The notes beneath the pieces were generated by a model that made no database searches, was not told the DNA's origin, and saw nothing but the letters and a program-made list of their open reading frames with translations. A stretch of DNA of 58,265 nt from a bacterium UBP14_UBA6098 (GTDB lineage: Bacteria; UBP14; UBA6098). This document shows, piece after piece, positions 23,525 through 32,053 of the stretch. Position numbers and translations under genes: made by a program. How positions within the stretch are numbered: position 1 is the stretch's first letter; every line of letters begins with the position of its first letter. Location of the stretch: NCBI GenBank assembly GCA_002428525.1, contig DIWU01000005.1, positions 1 through 58,265 of the forward strand. The letters run 5' to 3'.

Positions 23525-23830
23525 ATGATGGATCTCGAGACGACGAAATTAGTGACTAAGGCCGACCTTGTCGAGAGAGTTGCGGAGATGACCGGTTTCA
23601 CTAAGACTGAAACAGCGGTTATCTGTGAGAGTTTTCTTGCCGCGATCAAAGAGGTGATGGCGGAGGGCGCCAATATCGAGATTAGAAGGTTTGGGACCTT
23701 CAAGTTGAAGGCTCGCAGGCCTCGTATCGCCAGAAATCCGAGAACCGGCGATCCGGTTCCGATCACCGAAAGAGTGATTCCGGTTTTCAAGCCGAGCAAG
23801 GCCTTTAAAATAATTATACCACAAGAGTAA
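23525..23830 (+). CDS. HU/IHF-family DNA-bending protein
   Basis: 101 residues. The full HU fold is visible: VTKADLVERVAEMTGFTKTE helices, then ANIEIRRFGTFKLKARRPRI, and the DNA-wrapping arm with the Asn-Pro turn ARNPRTGDPVPI. It binds and bends DNA. GGAG precedes ATGATG; either Met could start. It ends 10 bases before the next gene and may be the first gene of the long series that follows. Confidence 0.95.
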   Translation: MMDLETTKLVTKADLVERVAEMTGFTKTETAVICESFLAAIKEVMAEGANIEIRRFGTFKLKARRPRIARNPRTGDPVPITERVIPVFKPSKAFKIIIPQE

Positions 23831-23839
23831 GGTTTTTCT

Positions 23840-24007
23840 GTGGCCGGTATTCAAAAAAACAATGCCATAAAGCTAAAGCGAGTGGCATTTATTATTGTAA
23901 TTGGCCTTTGCGCCCTCGCTGTCGTCGAGGGCGTGAAACTGGGAGATTTCGAGGAGGTTCTCACGAATGCCTCGATTCTGTGCCTTTCCTGTATTGGGAT
24001 TGGATAA
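23840..24007 (+). CDS. Small membrane CXXC protein (CD1871A-like)
   Basis: 55 residues starting with GTG. One membrane segment (VAFIIVIGLCALAVVEG) is followed by KLGDFEEVLTNASILCLSC and a C-terminal IGIG. The end Cys48-Leu-Ser-Cys51-IGIG matches the small CD1871A-type CXXC family that I know as neighbours of 4Fe-4S membrane proteins and thioredoxin-like proteins. That recognition is from memory of the family. The role is unknown; the thiol pair could pass electrons between the polyferredoxin and the thiol proteins encoded downstream. It lies 21 bases before the polyferredoxin gene. Confidence 0.75.
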   Translation: MAGIQKNNAIKLKRVAFIIVIGLCALAVVEGVKLGDFEEVLTNASILCLSCIGIG

Positions 24008-24028
24008 AAAGTATTCGTATAAAAATCT

Positions 24029-24916
24029 ATGATTCAAAAAATAATACGGCGTATTAGCCAAGTTTTCGGAGCGCTTCTCGCTAACTCTTATTTCACGGCG
24101 TGGGACGGCGATCCGCAAATATATCAGGGTCGGCTCAAGGGTATCGTTGGGCCGATTCTGAATTGTTATGCCTGTCCTTCGGCGCGTGTTTCTTGCCCGG
24201 CGGGTAGCGCTCAGCATTTCGCCGCGCTGAAGATTATTCCCTATTATGTCATCGGATCGGTCGGGCTTGTCGGTGTCCTGATCGGCAAAGCGACCTGCGG
24301 ATGGATATGTCCCTTTGGGTTCCTTCAGGAGATTTTATATAAACTTGGGCGCTGGGTAAAACTCCCTAAGGTTAAAATCCCTCAATGGACTAAATGGGGC
24401 AAGTATATCGTCCTTGTGGGCTTGGTGATACTCGCGCCGATTTTGACGGCCGAACCCGGTGAGTTCGGAGCGCCGGGGCAAACGATATTCTGCAAGGTTT
24501 GCCCGCAAGGGGCGCTCGAGGGCGGTATTCCGCAGGTTCTCCTGCATCCGGACCTGCGAGGCCTGCTTGGGGTTCTTTTCACAAGCAAGATGATCATCCT
24601 TGGAGTTTTTCTCGTGGCCTTTCTATTCATCAAGAGGCCGTTCTGCAGGGTTTTTTGCCCGATAGGAGCGTTTTTAGGCTTGTTCAATAAAATCAGCCTA
24701 CTCCAGTTCACCGTCGATGGGCATACCTGCACCAAATGCGGGCTTTGCAAGAAGGTCTGCCCGGTTGATATATCGATTTACGAAGACCCGAACAGCGCGG
24801 AATGTATTCGTTGCGGCGATTGTATTTCTGCATGCAAATTCGGCTCGATCAAGGTTGGAACGATTTTCAACAAAGCTATTCAGGTTAAGGAAGAGGGTTC
24901 ATGTTCGGTAAAGTAG
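24029..24916 (+). CDS. NapH/CcoG-like membrane polyferredoxin (4Fe-4S)
   Basis: 295 residues with four hydrophobic segments. Cysteine motifs run through it: CPSARVSCP near residue 50, CGWICPFG near 91, CKVCPQG near 156, CRVFCPIG near 210, and two full ferredoxin clusters CTKCGLCKKVCP (near 234) and CIRCGDCISACK (near 258). NapH-type proteins move electrons from the quinol pool across the inner membrane. Here the neighbours are thiol proteins rather than nitrate or nitrite reductases, so I infer electron delivery to an envelope thiol system. It overlaps the next gene by 16 bases. Confidence 0.9.
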   Translation: MIQKIIRRISQVFGALLANSYFTAWDGDPQIYQGRLKGIVGPILNCYACPSARVSCPAGSAQHFAALKIIPYYVIGSVGLVGVLIGKATCGWICPFGFLQEILYKLGRWVKLPKVKIPQWTKWGKYIVLVGLVILAPILTAEPGEFGAPGQTIFCKVCPQGALEGGIPQVLLHPDLRGLLGVLFTSKMIILGVFLVAFLFIKRPFCRVFCPIGAFLGLFNKISLLQFTVDGHTCTKCGLCKKVCPVDISIYEDPNSAECIRCGDCISACKFGSIKVGTIFNKAIQVKEEGSCSVK

Positions 24917-26106
24917 TCTTGGTTTTTGGTGTTGCGGTTTTTCTAACGATCCTTGCCTGTGGGGGGAACGGCACGGATCCCGACCCGGATATGGGAACTC
25001 TTGTAGTGCTGTCCGATCCGGACGGCGCTTTTGTTTATATCGATGGAGCGCTGAAAACCGCTTCCACGCCTGCGAGTTTCGAGCTGGAGGCCAAGTCCTA
25101 TAATATTAAAGCCGCAAAGCTCGGCTGGTCGGCCACGCCGGAAAGCCTCGTCATCGCGGTCGCGAAGGATCAAACAGATACAGCCTATTTCGAGCTTACT
25201 CCAGCAAGCGATACCGCATATTTCGATGTCGATGCGAACTACTCCTTCGCCTCGATTTTTATCGACGGTGTTCCGACGGGGCAATATACCCCGGCCGTGA
25301 TCGCCGTTCCTTCGGGGTCGCACAGCGTTTCAATCGACGGTTGGGCCTTCGAAGGCCCATTTTCGATGTCGGCAAATGCCGCCGCGGGGGAGACCACGGC
25401 GGTCGATCTCGTGCTCGAGTTCGGGCCGAGGGTTCTTATCGAAGAGTTTTCGCATGTCAACTGCACGAACTGCCCCGACGCCGCGGAGGCAGTCCATACA
25501 GTCTCCGGCAATTTCTCCGGAGCGGCCATTGCGATCGAGTGGCACCCTCAGCAGTCCGGCGGAACCGATCCCTTCCACGCCGCCAATCCGGCGATTCACG
25601 ACGGCCGTGTTTCGTATTACGGTTTTGTCGGCATTCCGCGTGTCTTTGTCGCTGGAAAGATGGTTGCCGATCCAACATCGGTGGCGGCTATCGCGGCGTT
25701 CGTGAATAGTTATCTCTCCCCGACAAACGACGCCGCAAAGATAAACCTTTGGGGAGTTGTTCAAAGCGGCAATGTCCATTTGGGGATAATCGCGCGGGGG
25801 ATTTCCGCCGAGGGAGTGATCAAAGTCGCGGTTGTCGAGAAGCACAGAAATTACGCTACCGCCCCGGGAATCAACGGCATGAAGGATTTCTATAATGTCC
25901 CGATGGTTTTATACACGCATCCGTCGAGCGGGACTATCACCCTCTCGGACGGCGTTGCCCAATACCTCGATTTCACCGAAATAAACATACCGACCGGCGG
26001 AACGCCTTCGGATTATTCATATGTCGTTTGGTTCCAACGCGATAGCGATGGGGTTTATTCCGCCGGCGAGGAGATACTCTGTTCTCCCGGCATCCTCGAT
26101 TTTTAA
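24901..26106 (+). CDS. PEGA-domain Omp28-like lipoprotein with CXXC
   Basis: 401 residues. The lipobox ends at Cys20 (LTILAC). Residues 30-100 and 105-175 are PEGA-type sandwiches (GAFVYIDGALKTASTPASFE; SIFIDGVPTGQYTPAVI). From about 177 an Omp28/thioredoxin-like domain begins, with Cys188-Thr-Asn-Cys191 (VLIEEFSHVNCTNCPDA), a cis-Pro loop (GFVGIPRVFVAGK) and a C-terminal sandwich. It overlaps the polyferredoxin gene, so its synthesis is coupled to it. It probably faces the periplasm or cell surface as a membrane-tethered thiol protein. It lacks a sorting tail, as expected for a lipid-anchored member. Confidence 0.85.
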   Translation: MFGKVVLVFGVAVFLTILACGGNGTDPDPDMGTLVVLSDPDGAFVYIDGALKTASTPASFELEAKSYNIKAAKLGWSATPESLVIAVAKDQTDTAYFELTPASDTAYFDVDANYSFASIFIDGVPTGQYTPAVIAVPSGSHSVSIDGWAFEGPFSMSANAAAGETTAVDLVLEFGPRVLIEEFSHVNCTNCPDAAEAVHTVSGNFSGAAIAIEWHPQQSGGTDPFHAANPAIHDGRVSYYGFVGIPRVFVAGKMVADPTSVAAIAAFVNSYLSPTNDAAKINLWGVVQSGNVHLGIIARGISAEGVIKVAVVEKHRNYATAPGINGMKDFYNVPMVLYTHPSSGTITLSDGVAQYLDFTEINIPTGGTPSDYSYVVWFQRDSDGVYSAGEEILCSPGILDF

Positions 26107-26130
26107 ACTCTAAATTATAAGGAGAAACGA

Positions 26131-28119
26131 ATGCGTATCCTTAAGCTCTTCTTGGTCTTAGCCCTTATTGGAACGGCATTTTGCGCAACCAGAGTGCCGC
26201 TTATTGAGCGCTTTACCAACACCGCCTGCGGCTATTGCCCGCCCTGTGGTGATTTGCTGGATTCGCTTTGGGAGGTCCACGGCGATAATCTCACTCTCGT
26301 CGAGGTTCATGTGAACTGGCCGAGTTCATCGGATCCGTATTATCTCGACGCACCGGTTGCCAGCGCGGCGCGTTGGAATCACTATGGGGTCGATGGTGTT
26401 CCTTGGGTATCGATCGACGGCAAGAGCCTCAGCTCATGGGGCACCTCCGGCACCGAGATCGATTCGAGGCTCGCAACGACTACCGATCTCGGGTTGACCG
26501 CTGTCGCTACAGACTCGGGAATCCTCGTCACCCTCGATGTCGAAGCGCCGATTGCCGGAACGAACAACAGGCTGTTCGTCGCGGTTGTTCAGGACGGCTA
26601 CTATCTGCCCTCTGCGCCAAACGGCGAATATTACTCAGATGGAGTCTTGAAGGGGATTTTCCCCTCCGAAACCGGCCAGCCCGTCAACCTCGGAACTGTC
26701 GGGGTTCAGGAGATCATTGTTCCCGTGTTTCCGGCCTCCGAATGGTCGGTTCCCGACTGCCGGATTATTGTCTGGGTTCAGAACATGTCGGCGGCAACTA
26801 CCGGCTATAATGTCCACAATTCGACAGTGATCGATATGCCGCCGATGCCCTACCTTTTCTCCTTCGAGCCCGGAGTCACCTCCGGTGTGATTTGGTCGGA
26901 CACGGTCATGTATGTCCTCGGCGACGGCCTGATCGAGAACATAGGCCCCAACGACGACCAGTATATAATGACGATTGAAAAATTCTTGCCGGCCGGTTGG
27001 TCGGCAAGTTTCTGCGCCGGCGCGACCTGTTTCCCCGACTCAGGGATAATCGATCTCGCGGTCGGCGCAAGTGCCGATGTGACAATCGACTTTTACCCCG
27101 GAGGCCCCGGATCGGGTTCGGTGAGGTTGAATATTAGATCGGTCGGTAGCGGATTGACGCTCAGTGCGACATACAAGCTCGTTCATACCCCGAGCGTGCT
27201 CGTCGTCGATGACGACCTCGGGAGTGCCTATGAAACCTATTATTCAAACTCGCTGACCGATTTAAACGAGTCATTCTTCGTCCACGATCTCAGCGCGGGG
27301 GATATTAGCGGCGCGGAGCTTTCGCGCTATGAAATAGTGATCTGGTTCACCTCGGCGGACTATAGCACAGTCCTTTCAGCCGCGGACAGGACAGCAATCG
27401 ATGCCTACCTCGACGGCGGCGGCAAGATGTTCATGAGCAGTCAGGATCTCGGCTACTATTGCGATGCCGACGGAATCAATTCATGGTATAACAACCGCTT
27501 CAAGGCGACCTACTTCACCGACGATTCCGGCGTTCGAACTGTCACCGGTTCGGCGGGGGCGATTTTTGCCGGATTAGCGCTCGATCTTTTTACCGGAGAT
27601 GGCGCTTCGTTTACACCCTACCCGAGCACGATTTCTCCTACCGGTGGAAGCTCCGCTTGTTTCCAATACGGCTCCGGTAGCGATGTCGCCGGTGTCCAAT
27701 ACAACGGCGCTTGGCGCATCGTCTATTTCGCCTTCCCATTCGAGGCGATAGATGGTGCGGCTACGCGCGACACTGTGATGAATAGGACTTTGACTTATCT
27801 TCGCGAGGGAGAGGATGTTGCCGAGGGAATCGATTTGCCGGAGAAACCGCTCATCGTGTCGGCCTCTCCGAACCCCTTCAACTCGGCGGTTTCGCTCGAT
27901 TTCGAGCTTTCCTCCGATACCGATGTTACGCTCGATATTTTCGACCTATCGGGAAGGCGCGTCGCAAGAGTGATCGACGAGAAACTGCCGCTCGGCGCGC
28001 ATAGCGCGGTTTGGAACGGCAGAGGTTCCTCGGAGGGCGAGCTTCCGAGCGGGGTTTATTTCGTTAAAATCAAAGCGGGGGACAAGACCGCAACAAGCAA
28101 AATATTGCTCGCAAAATAG
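26131..28119 (+). CDS. Secreted Omp28-like thioredoxin with T9SS sorting tail (first paralogue)
   Basis: 662 residues with AAGGAG before the ATG. A signal peptide is followed at once by a thioredoxin-like domain with the triple-Cys motif Cys33-x2-Cys36-PP-Cys39 (TNTACGYCPPCGDLLD) and a cis-Pro loop (DGVPWVSIDG). Residues about 245-350 form a beta-sandwich and about 355-545 a flavodoxin-like alpha/beta region (SVLVVDDDLGSAYETYYSNS). The end is a sorting domain (SASPNPFNSAVSLDFEL, then LPSGVYFVKI). It should be a cell-surface thiol-disulfide protein. The paralogue lies 24 bases downstream. Confidence 0.87.
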   Translation: MRILKLFLVLALIGTAFCATRVPLIERFTNTACGYCPPCGDLLDSLWEVHGDNLTLVEVHVNWPSSSDPYYLDAPVASAARWNHYGVDGVPWVSIDGKSLSSWGTSGTEIDSRLATTTDLGLTAVATDSGILVTLDVEAPIAGTNNRLFVAVVQDGYYLPSAPNGEYYSDGVLKGIFPSETGQPVNLGTVGVQEIIVPVFPASEWSVPDCRIIVWVQNMSAATTGYNVHNSTVIDMPPMPYLFSFEPGVTSGVIWSDTVMYVLGDGLIENIGPNDDQYIMTIEKFLPAGWSASFCAGATCFPDSGIIDLAVGASADVTIDFYPGGPGSGSVRLNIRSVGSGLTLSATYKLVHTPSVLVVDDDLGSAYETYYSNSLTDLNESFFVHDLSAGDISGAELSRYEIVIWFTSADYSTVLSAADRTAIDAYLDGGGKMFMSSQDLGYYCDADGINSWYNNRFKATYFTDDSGVRTVTGSAGAIFAGLALDLFTGDGASFTPYPSTISPTGGSSACFQYGSGSDVAGVQYNGAWRIVYFAFPFEAIDGAATRDTVMNRTLTYLREGEDVAEGIDLPEKPLIVSASPNPFNSAVSLDFELSSDTDVTLDIFDLSGRRVARVIDEKLPLGAHSAVWNGRGSSEGELPSGVYFVKIKAGDKTATSKILLAK

Positions 28120-28143
28120 TCCGACAGAATTCAAGGGGGCGAA

Positions 28144-30096
28144 ATGGGAAGGTCGATTATAATCGTTCTGCTCAGCGTATTGTTGATCTCCACAGTGTTT
28201 TGCGCGCCGAGAGTGCCGCTTTTAGAGCGCTTCACGAACACCTCCTGCGGATTCTGCCCGCCCTGCGGGGTGATGTGCGATACTCTGTCAGTCCGCTATG
28301 GCGAGGCCTTGGCCGTGGTCGAGGTGCACTGCAACTGGCCGGGTTCCTCCGATCCGTATTATCTCGCCGCGCCGACGGATAATCAGGCGCGCTGGACTCA
28401 CTATGCAATAAGCGGTGTTCCTGCGGTGTCTGTGGACGGATACCAGATAGCATCGTGGTCGTCCGCCGCGACACTCGTTGGACCGCTTATGTCGGACCTC
28501 GCCGCGATCGATCTGACTGTTATTCCCGGCGACAATATTCATGTCCAAGTCAATGTCGAGTTCCCGATAAGCGGCTCGAACAACAGGCTTTTCGTCGCGG
28601 TGATCGAGGACAGCCTGTATTATCCCTCGGCCCCGAACGGCGAAGTCTGGGCGAATAATGTCTTGCGCAAACTGCTTCCCTCATCGAGCGGGCAATTAGT
28701 CGATCTGATGACGGTCGGCACTCAGAACTTCAGCTTTCCGCTCTCACTCAATCCTTCTTGGAATACCGACAACCTGCAGATTGTGGCATGGGTTCAAGAT
28801 ATGTCGGCCCCTACAACCGCCTACAATGTCCACAACGCGAAGGTTGTCGAATGGCGGCTTATGGGTTATTATCACACCTTTGTCGCTGAACGGATGAAGG
28901 AATTGTCTTCCCCCGGCGACACCACGCGCTTCGTCGCAACTATCGGCAATATAGGCAGTTACGACGACACCTATAATATCTGGTTTCGCACCGAGGTTCC
29001 CGCCGGATGGGAGGTTTGGGCGAAGCGCGGGACAGAGACCTTCGACAGCACCGGAGTCACTCTCGCCAGTCTCGCCGATTCCGATGTCGAGGTTTTTGTG
29101 AAGACCTCCGGTTTCGGAGGCCAAGGTGAGGTCAAGCTTTTACTGAAATCGACAGGCGATACTTCGGGAACTATCGATACGCTGACGTTCACGGTCATGG
29201 CCGGCGGCGATGTTTTATATATCGCCTCGCAGGCGGCCGTCACGGCATTGCCCTATTTCCACGACCTCTTCGCAGACAACGGTGTGCCCTATCACGAGTG
29301 GTCGATCTCCCGAGACGGAAGCCTTCCCGACCTCTCCGACGCACCCTATAATGCGATAGTTTGGCATGAGGGTTTGAATCTCGAGGCTTCGCTCACACTT
29401 CAGGACAGGACCTCGATTAAAAACTTCCTCAATAACGGCGGAAAGATGCTTGTGACATCCTCGAGCTGGGCGCGCACCGTTGGAAGCATCTTCGATTTTT
29501 ACTACACCCATATCGGCGCGATCAGCGATGGCACCGAGTCCGCGCCCTCCTCTGTGACGGGAACCTACGGCGGAACAGTTTTCACTGGCTTTTCCGCAAC
29601 GCTTGGCGGAGAGGTTGCTGAGGGGTTCGCAGTAGTCTCGCCGAGCAGGGGGATTCTTCGGCTCTCCAGCGGCAAAACTTGCGGCTTGATTCGCGATTAC
29701 GACGGCGGAGGAAAACTGGTTTATGTATCATTCAAGCTCGAGGATATCGCGAACGAGGCCTCGCGCGATGATTTTTGGGCGAGGGTTGTCGAGTATTGGG
29801 GCGGTTACGATGTCGATGAATACGATATTCCTAAAGCGATGTCCTTGGTTTCGGCCTACCCGAACCCCTTCAACGGCGTCCTGACGATCGAGGTATCGCT
29901 GGAAACAGCTCAGGACTATACTATCGAGGCCTTCGACATCTCCGGCAGATTGGTTGAGACTATCTATAACGGCACAGTTCCTGCGAAAGGTTTCGTTGTC
30001 AGATGGGAAACCGACGATCTGCCGACAGGACTATATCTGGTAAAGGTCAGCGGCATAGGCTTCTCGAAAGAGCTTAAAACACTGCTGATCAAGTAG
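28144..30096 (+). CDS. Secreted Omp28-like thioredoxin with T9SS sorting tail (second paralogue)
   Basis: 650 residues, same layout as its neighbour: signal peptide, Cys35-x2-Cys38-PP-Cys41 (TNTSCGFCPPCGVMCD, with a fourth Cys at about 45), cis-Pro loop (ISGVPAVSVDGYQ), sandwich, alpha/beta region with GGKMLVTSSSWA, and a sorting domain (VSAYPNPFNGVLTIEV, then LPTGLYLVKV). The thioredoxin domains are close, while the later parts have diverged, so the duplication is not recent. AAGGGGG precedes the ATG. It is followed 8 bases later by the TlpA-like gene. Confidence 0.87.
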   Translation: MGRSIIIVLLSVLLISTVFCAPRVPLLERFTNTSCGFCPPCGVMCDTLSVRYGEALAVVEVHCNWPGSSDPYYLAAPTDNQARWTHYAISGVPAVSVDGYQIASWSSAATLVGPLMSDLAAIDLTVIPGDNIHVQVNVEFPISGSNNRLFVAVIEDSLYYPSAPNGEVWANNVLRKLLPSSSGQLVDLMTVGTQNFSFPLSLNPSWNTDNLQIVAWVQDMSAPTTAYNVHNAKVVEWRLMGYYHTFVAERMKELSSPGDTTRFVATIGNIGSYDDTYNIWFRTEVPAGWEVWAKRGTETFDSTGVTLASLADSDVEVFVKTSGFGGQGEVKLLLKSTGDTSGTIDTLTFTVMAGGDVLYIASQAAVTALPYFHDLFADNGVPYHEWSISRDGSLPDLSDAPYNAIVWHEGLNLEASLTLQDRTSIKNFLNNGGKMLVTSSSWARTVGSIFDFYYTHIGAISDGTESAPSSVTGTYGGTVFTGFSATLGGEVAEGFAVVSPSRGILRLSSGKTCGLIRDYDGGGKLVYVSFKLEDIANEASRDDFWARVVEYWGGYDVDEYDIPKAMSLVSAYPNPFNGVLTIEVSLETAQDYTIEAFDISGRLVETIYNGTVPAKGFVVRWETDDLPTGLYLVKVSGIGFSKELKTLLIK

Positions 30097-30104
30097 GAGT
30101 TGAA

Positions 30105-30614
30105 ATGAGAATACGACCTTTTCTGGCTATTGTAATGCTGGTTCCAATTATTGCCTTTGCGCAGGGGCGCTCGGTTTCGACCTTTCCCGATTTCACGCTG
30201 AACAACATGAACGGCAAGGCTGTTACACTCTCGGCGGTGACCGCTGAAGGCCCCGCGATTGTCACCTTTTGGGCGACATGGTGCAAGCCCTGCGTGAAAG
30301 AACTCGGCAAGCTCGAGGAGATGGCCGATTTCCTCGAAACGCACAATGTCACAGTTTTGGCGGTCAACGAGGACGGCGCGCGCACCCGTGCGAAGGTCAA
30401 GCCATTTGTTCTCAAAGAGGGATGGAGCTTCGAGGTTCTGATGGACACGAACAACAAGGTCAAGAACTCCTCCGGCGTGGCCGAACTGCCCGAGTTCTTC
30501 ATTGTCGGTGATGGCAACGAGATACTCTATCGCCATTCGGGATACAAGCCCGGCGACGAGGCCGAATATCGCGAGAAGATCGAGACACTGTTCCCGATCA
30601 CCGAAAAAGAATAA
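30105..30614 (+). CDS. TlpA/ResA-like thiol-disulfide oxidoreductase
   Basis: 169 residues. A signal peptide (FLAIVMLVPIIAFAQ) is followed by a thioredoxin fold with the active site Trp-Cys60-Lys-Pro-Cys63 (FWATWCKPCVKEL) and the cis-Pro loop (VAELPEFFIVGDGNEI). ResA/TlpA proteins reduce disulfides in the periplasm using electrons from a membrane donor such as CcdA/DsbD. No CcdA is in the window, and the polyferredoxin upstream is the obvious alternative donor. TAGGAG precedes the ATG. Confidence 0.93.
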   Translation: MRIRPFLAIVMLVPIIAFAQGRSVSTFPDFTLNNMNGKAVTLSAVTAEGPAIVTFWATWCKPCVKELGKLEEMADFLETHNVTVLAVNEDGARTRAKVKPFVLKEGWSFEVLMDTNNKVKNSSGVAELPEFFIVGDGNEILYRHSGYKPGDEAEYREKIETLFPITEKE

Positions 30615-30629
30615 TACTCGGAGGGGCAG

Positions 30630-32051
30630 TTGAAGAACATTTCCCGACTTGCCGTAATTCTATTATTTTCAACGGGTTGCCTCTTAGCGCTCTCGGTTAA
30701 CGGGCGAAACTCCTTCGAGTTTCGCCTTGCCGGTTCCTCGGAAAGCGACGATTTCTTCGAGAATCGTTTTGATCTGAGGGCCTCGGAATCCTTTGTCACG
30801 CTCGGCGCGCGCGTCGAGGCGATGCACCCCTCGCGAAGCTCGGCGATTACCCGCCCCGGCGAGGAATACGACGAGATCACACATCTTTGGGCGAAGGCCT
30901 CGCTTGAAAAAATCGAGATAACCGCAGGAACGATTATGGAGTCCTTCGGAAACGGCCTTATTCTCGATGCCCGCGAGCGAAGCGAGATTCAGGAAGACCG
31001 CCATATCGACGGCGTCTCGCTTGACCTCAAGTTGCCCAGTTCCTCGCTTTCGCTTCTCGTCGGTGTGGCGGATTGGAACTCGATCGATAATTTCACAATC
31101 AAGGGCTTGGATTACTGCACTCAGGAGTTGCCCTATTTGAATCTCGGTGCGGGATATCTTTCGTTCGAGAACAAAGTCGCGGAAGATTTCGCAGTCCTGC
31201 CGGATCAAGTTGGCGAGATAGTCGCCGCGCGCGTTATGCCGGAGGTCGGACCGTTCTTCGGCGAGTTTCAATACTCGAAGATGTGGCGCGACAACTCAGC
31301 CGGCGGCGGCTTTACATCCGGCGATATTTATTACGGCAACGCCTCGTTCAATGTCGGGCCAATTGTTGTTTTCGGCGAGTTTCTTCAGGCGGACAGCTTT
31401 TCGGCGAGGGGCTACGGCGACAAGTCTTGGCTGGTCGCCCTGCCGCTTATCGTCCATCAACCGAGCTACACGCTGATGAGCCGACACCTCGAGGAAATCA
31501 ACCCCTTGAACTCGCGCGCTATCGGCGGCGAGGCTTCATATTCCTTTGAACGGGGCGATGTCACTGTTTCGGCGGCCTCTGTCGGCGAAATCGAGGGCGA
31601 CGATAATCCCTATTTCGAGCTTTACGGCTCGACCTATCTCGATTTCGAGCGATACAGCCTGCGCTTCGTCGGCGAATATCAGGACCTTTCCGGCGAAGAC
31701 GAGGCATACAACTTCGTTATCGAACCGCTTTTCTATATCACCGAGCGCGCCTCGATCCTTTTCGATTTCGAGCTTCAGACAGGCGTCGAGTTCGGCGAAG
31801 ATATGACGAACCTTTATGGGCTTACCGAGTTCACATTGTCGCCTTATGGCTCGATCGGTGTCGAGGGCGGGAGGATCGGAGCGGAGGCCGAGTATTTCGC
31901 TCGCGCCTATGTCGATTTCGCCCTCGGAGAAAACAATAAAGTGACCTTAGCTTATGGCAAACGCCCCGGCGGATTCACCTGTAGCGGCGGAAGTTGCCGC
32001 TTTGAGCCGGAATTCGAGGGCTTCGAGTTCAAACTCGTCACGACTTTCTGA
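30630..32051 (+). CDS. Outer-membrane beta-barrel protein, DUF6029-like
   Basis: 473 residues from a TTG start, preceded by CTCGGAGG. A signal peptide (NISRLAVILLFSTGCLLALS) is followed by alternating aromatic/hydrophobic strands typical of a porin-like barrel (LWAKASLEKIEITAGTIMES; LRFVGEYQDLSGEDEAYNF) and it ends in Phe. Near the C-terminus is Cys451-SGGS-Cys456 (GGFTCSGGSCRF), a pair I associate with DUF6029-type proteins. It lies 15 bases after the TlpA-like gene, suggesting it is an outer-membrane partner or client of the thiol system. Transport role and substrate are unknown. Confidence 0.75.
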   Translation: MKNISRLAVILLFSTGCLLALSVNGRNSFEFRLAGSSESDDFFENRFDLRASESFVTLGARVEAMHPSRSSAITRPGEEYDEITHLWAKASLEKIEITAGTIMESFGNGLILDARERSEIQEDRHIDGVSLDLKLPSSSLSLLVGVADWNSIDNFTIKGLDYCTQELPYLNLGAGYLSFENKVAEDFAVLPDQVGEIVAARVMPEVGPFFGEFQYSKMWRDNSAGGGFTSGDIYYGNASFNVGPIVVFGEFLQADSFSARGYGDKSWLVALPLIVHQPSYTLMSRHLEEINPLNSRAIGGEASYSFERGDVTVSAASVGEIEGDDNPYFELYGSTYLDFERYSLRFVGEYQDLSGEDEAYNFVIEPLFYITERASILFDFELQTGVEFGEDMTNLYGLTEFTLSPYGSIGVEGGRIGAEAEYFARAYVDFALGENNKVTLAYGKRPGGFTCSGGSCRFEPEFEGFEFKLVTTF

Positions 32052-32053
32052 TC

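Noticed and set aside
24029..24916. Part of a nitrate or nitrite reductase (Nap/Nrf) cluster
   Set aside because: Only the polyferredoxin resembles NapH. No catalytic subunit or cytochrome with CXXCH motifs is encoded around it.
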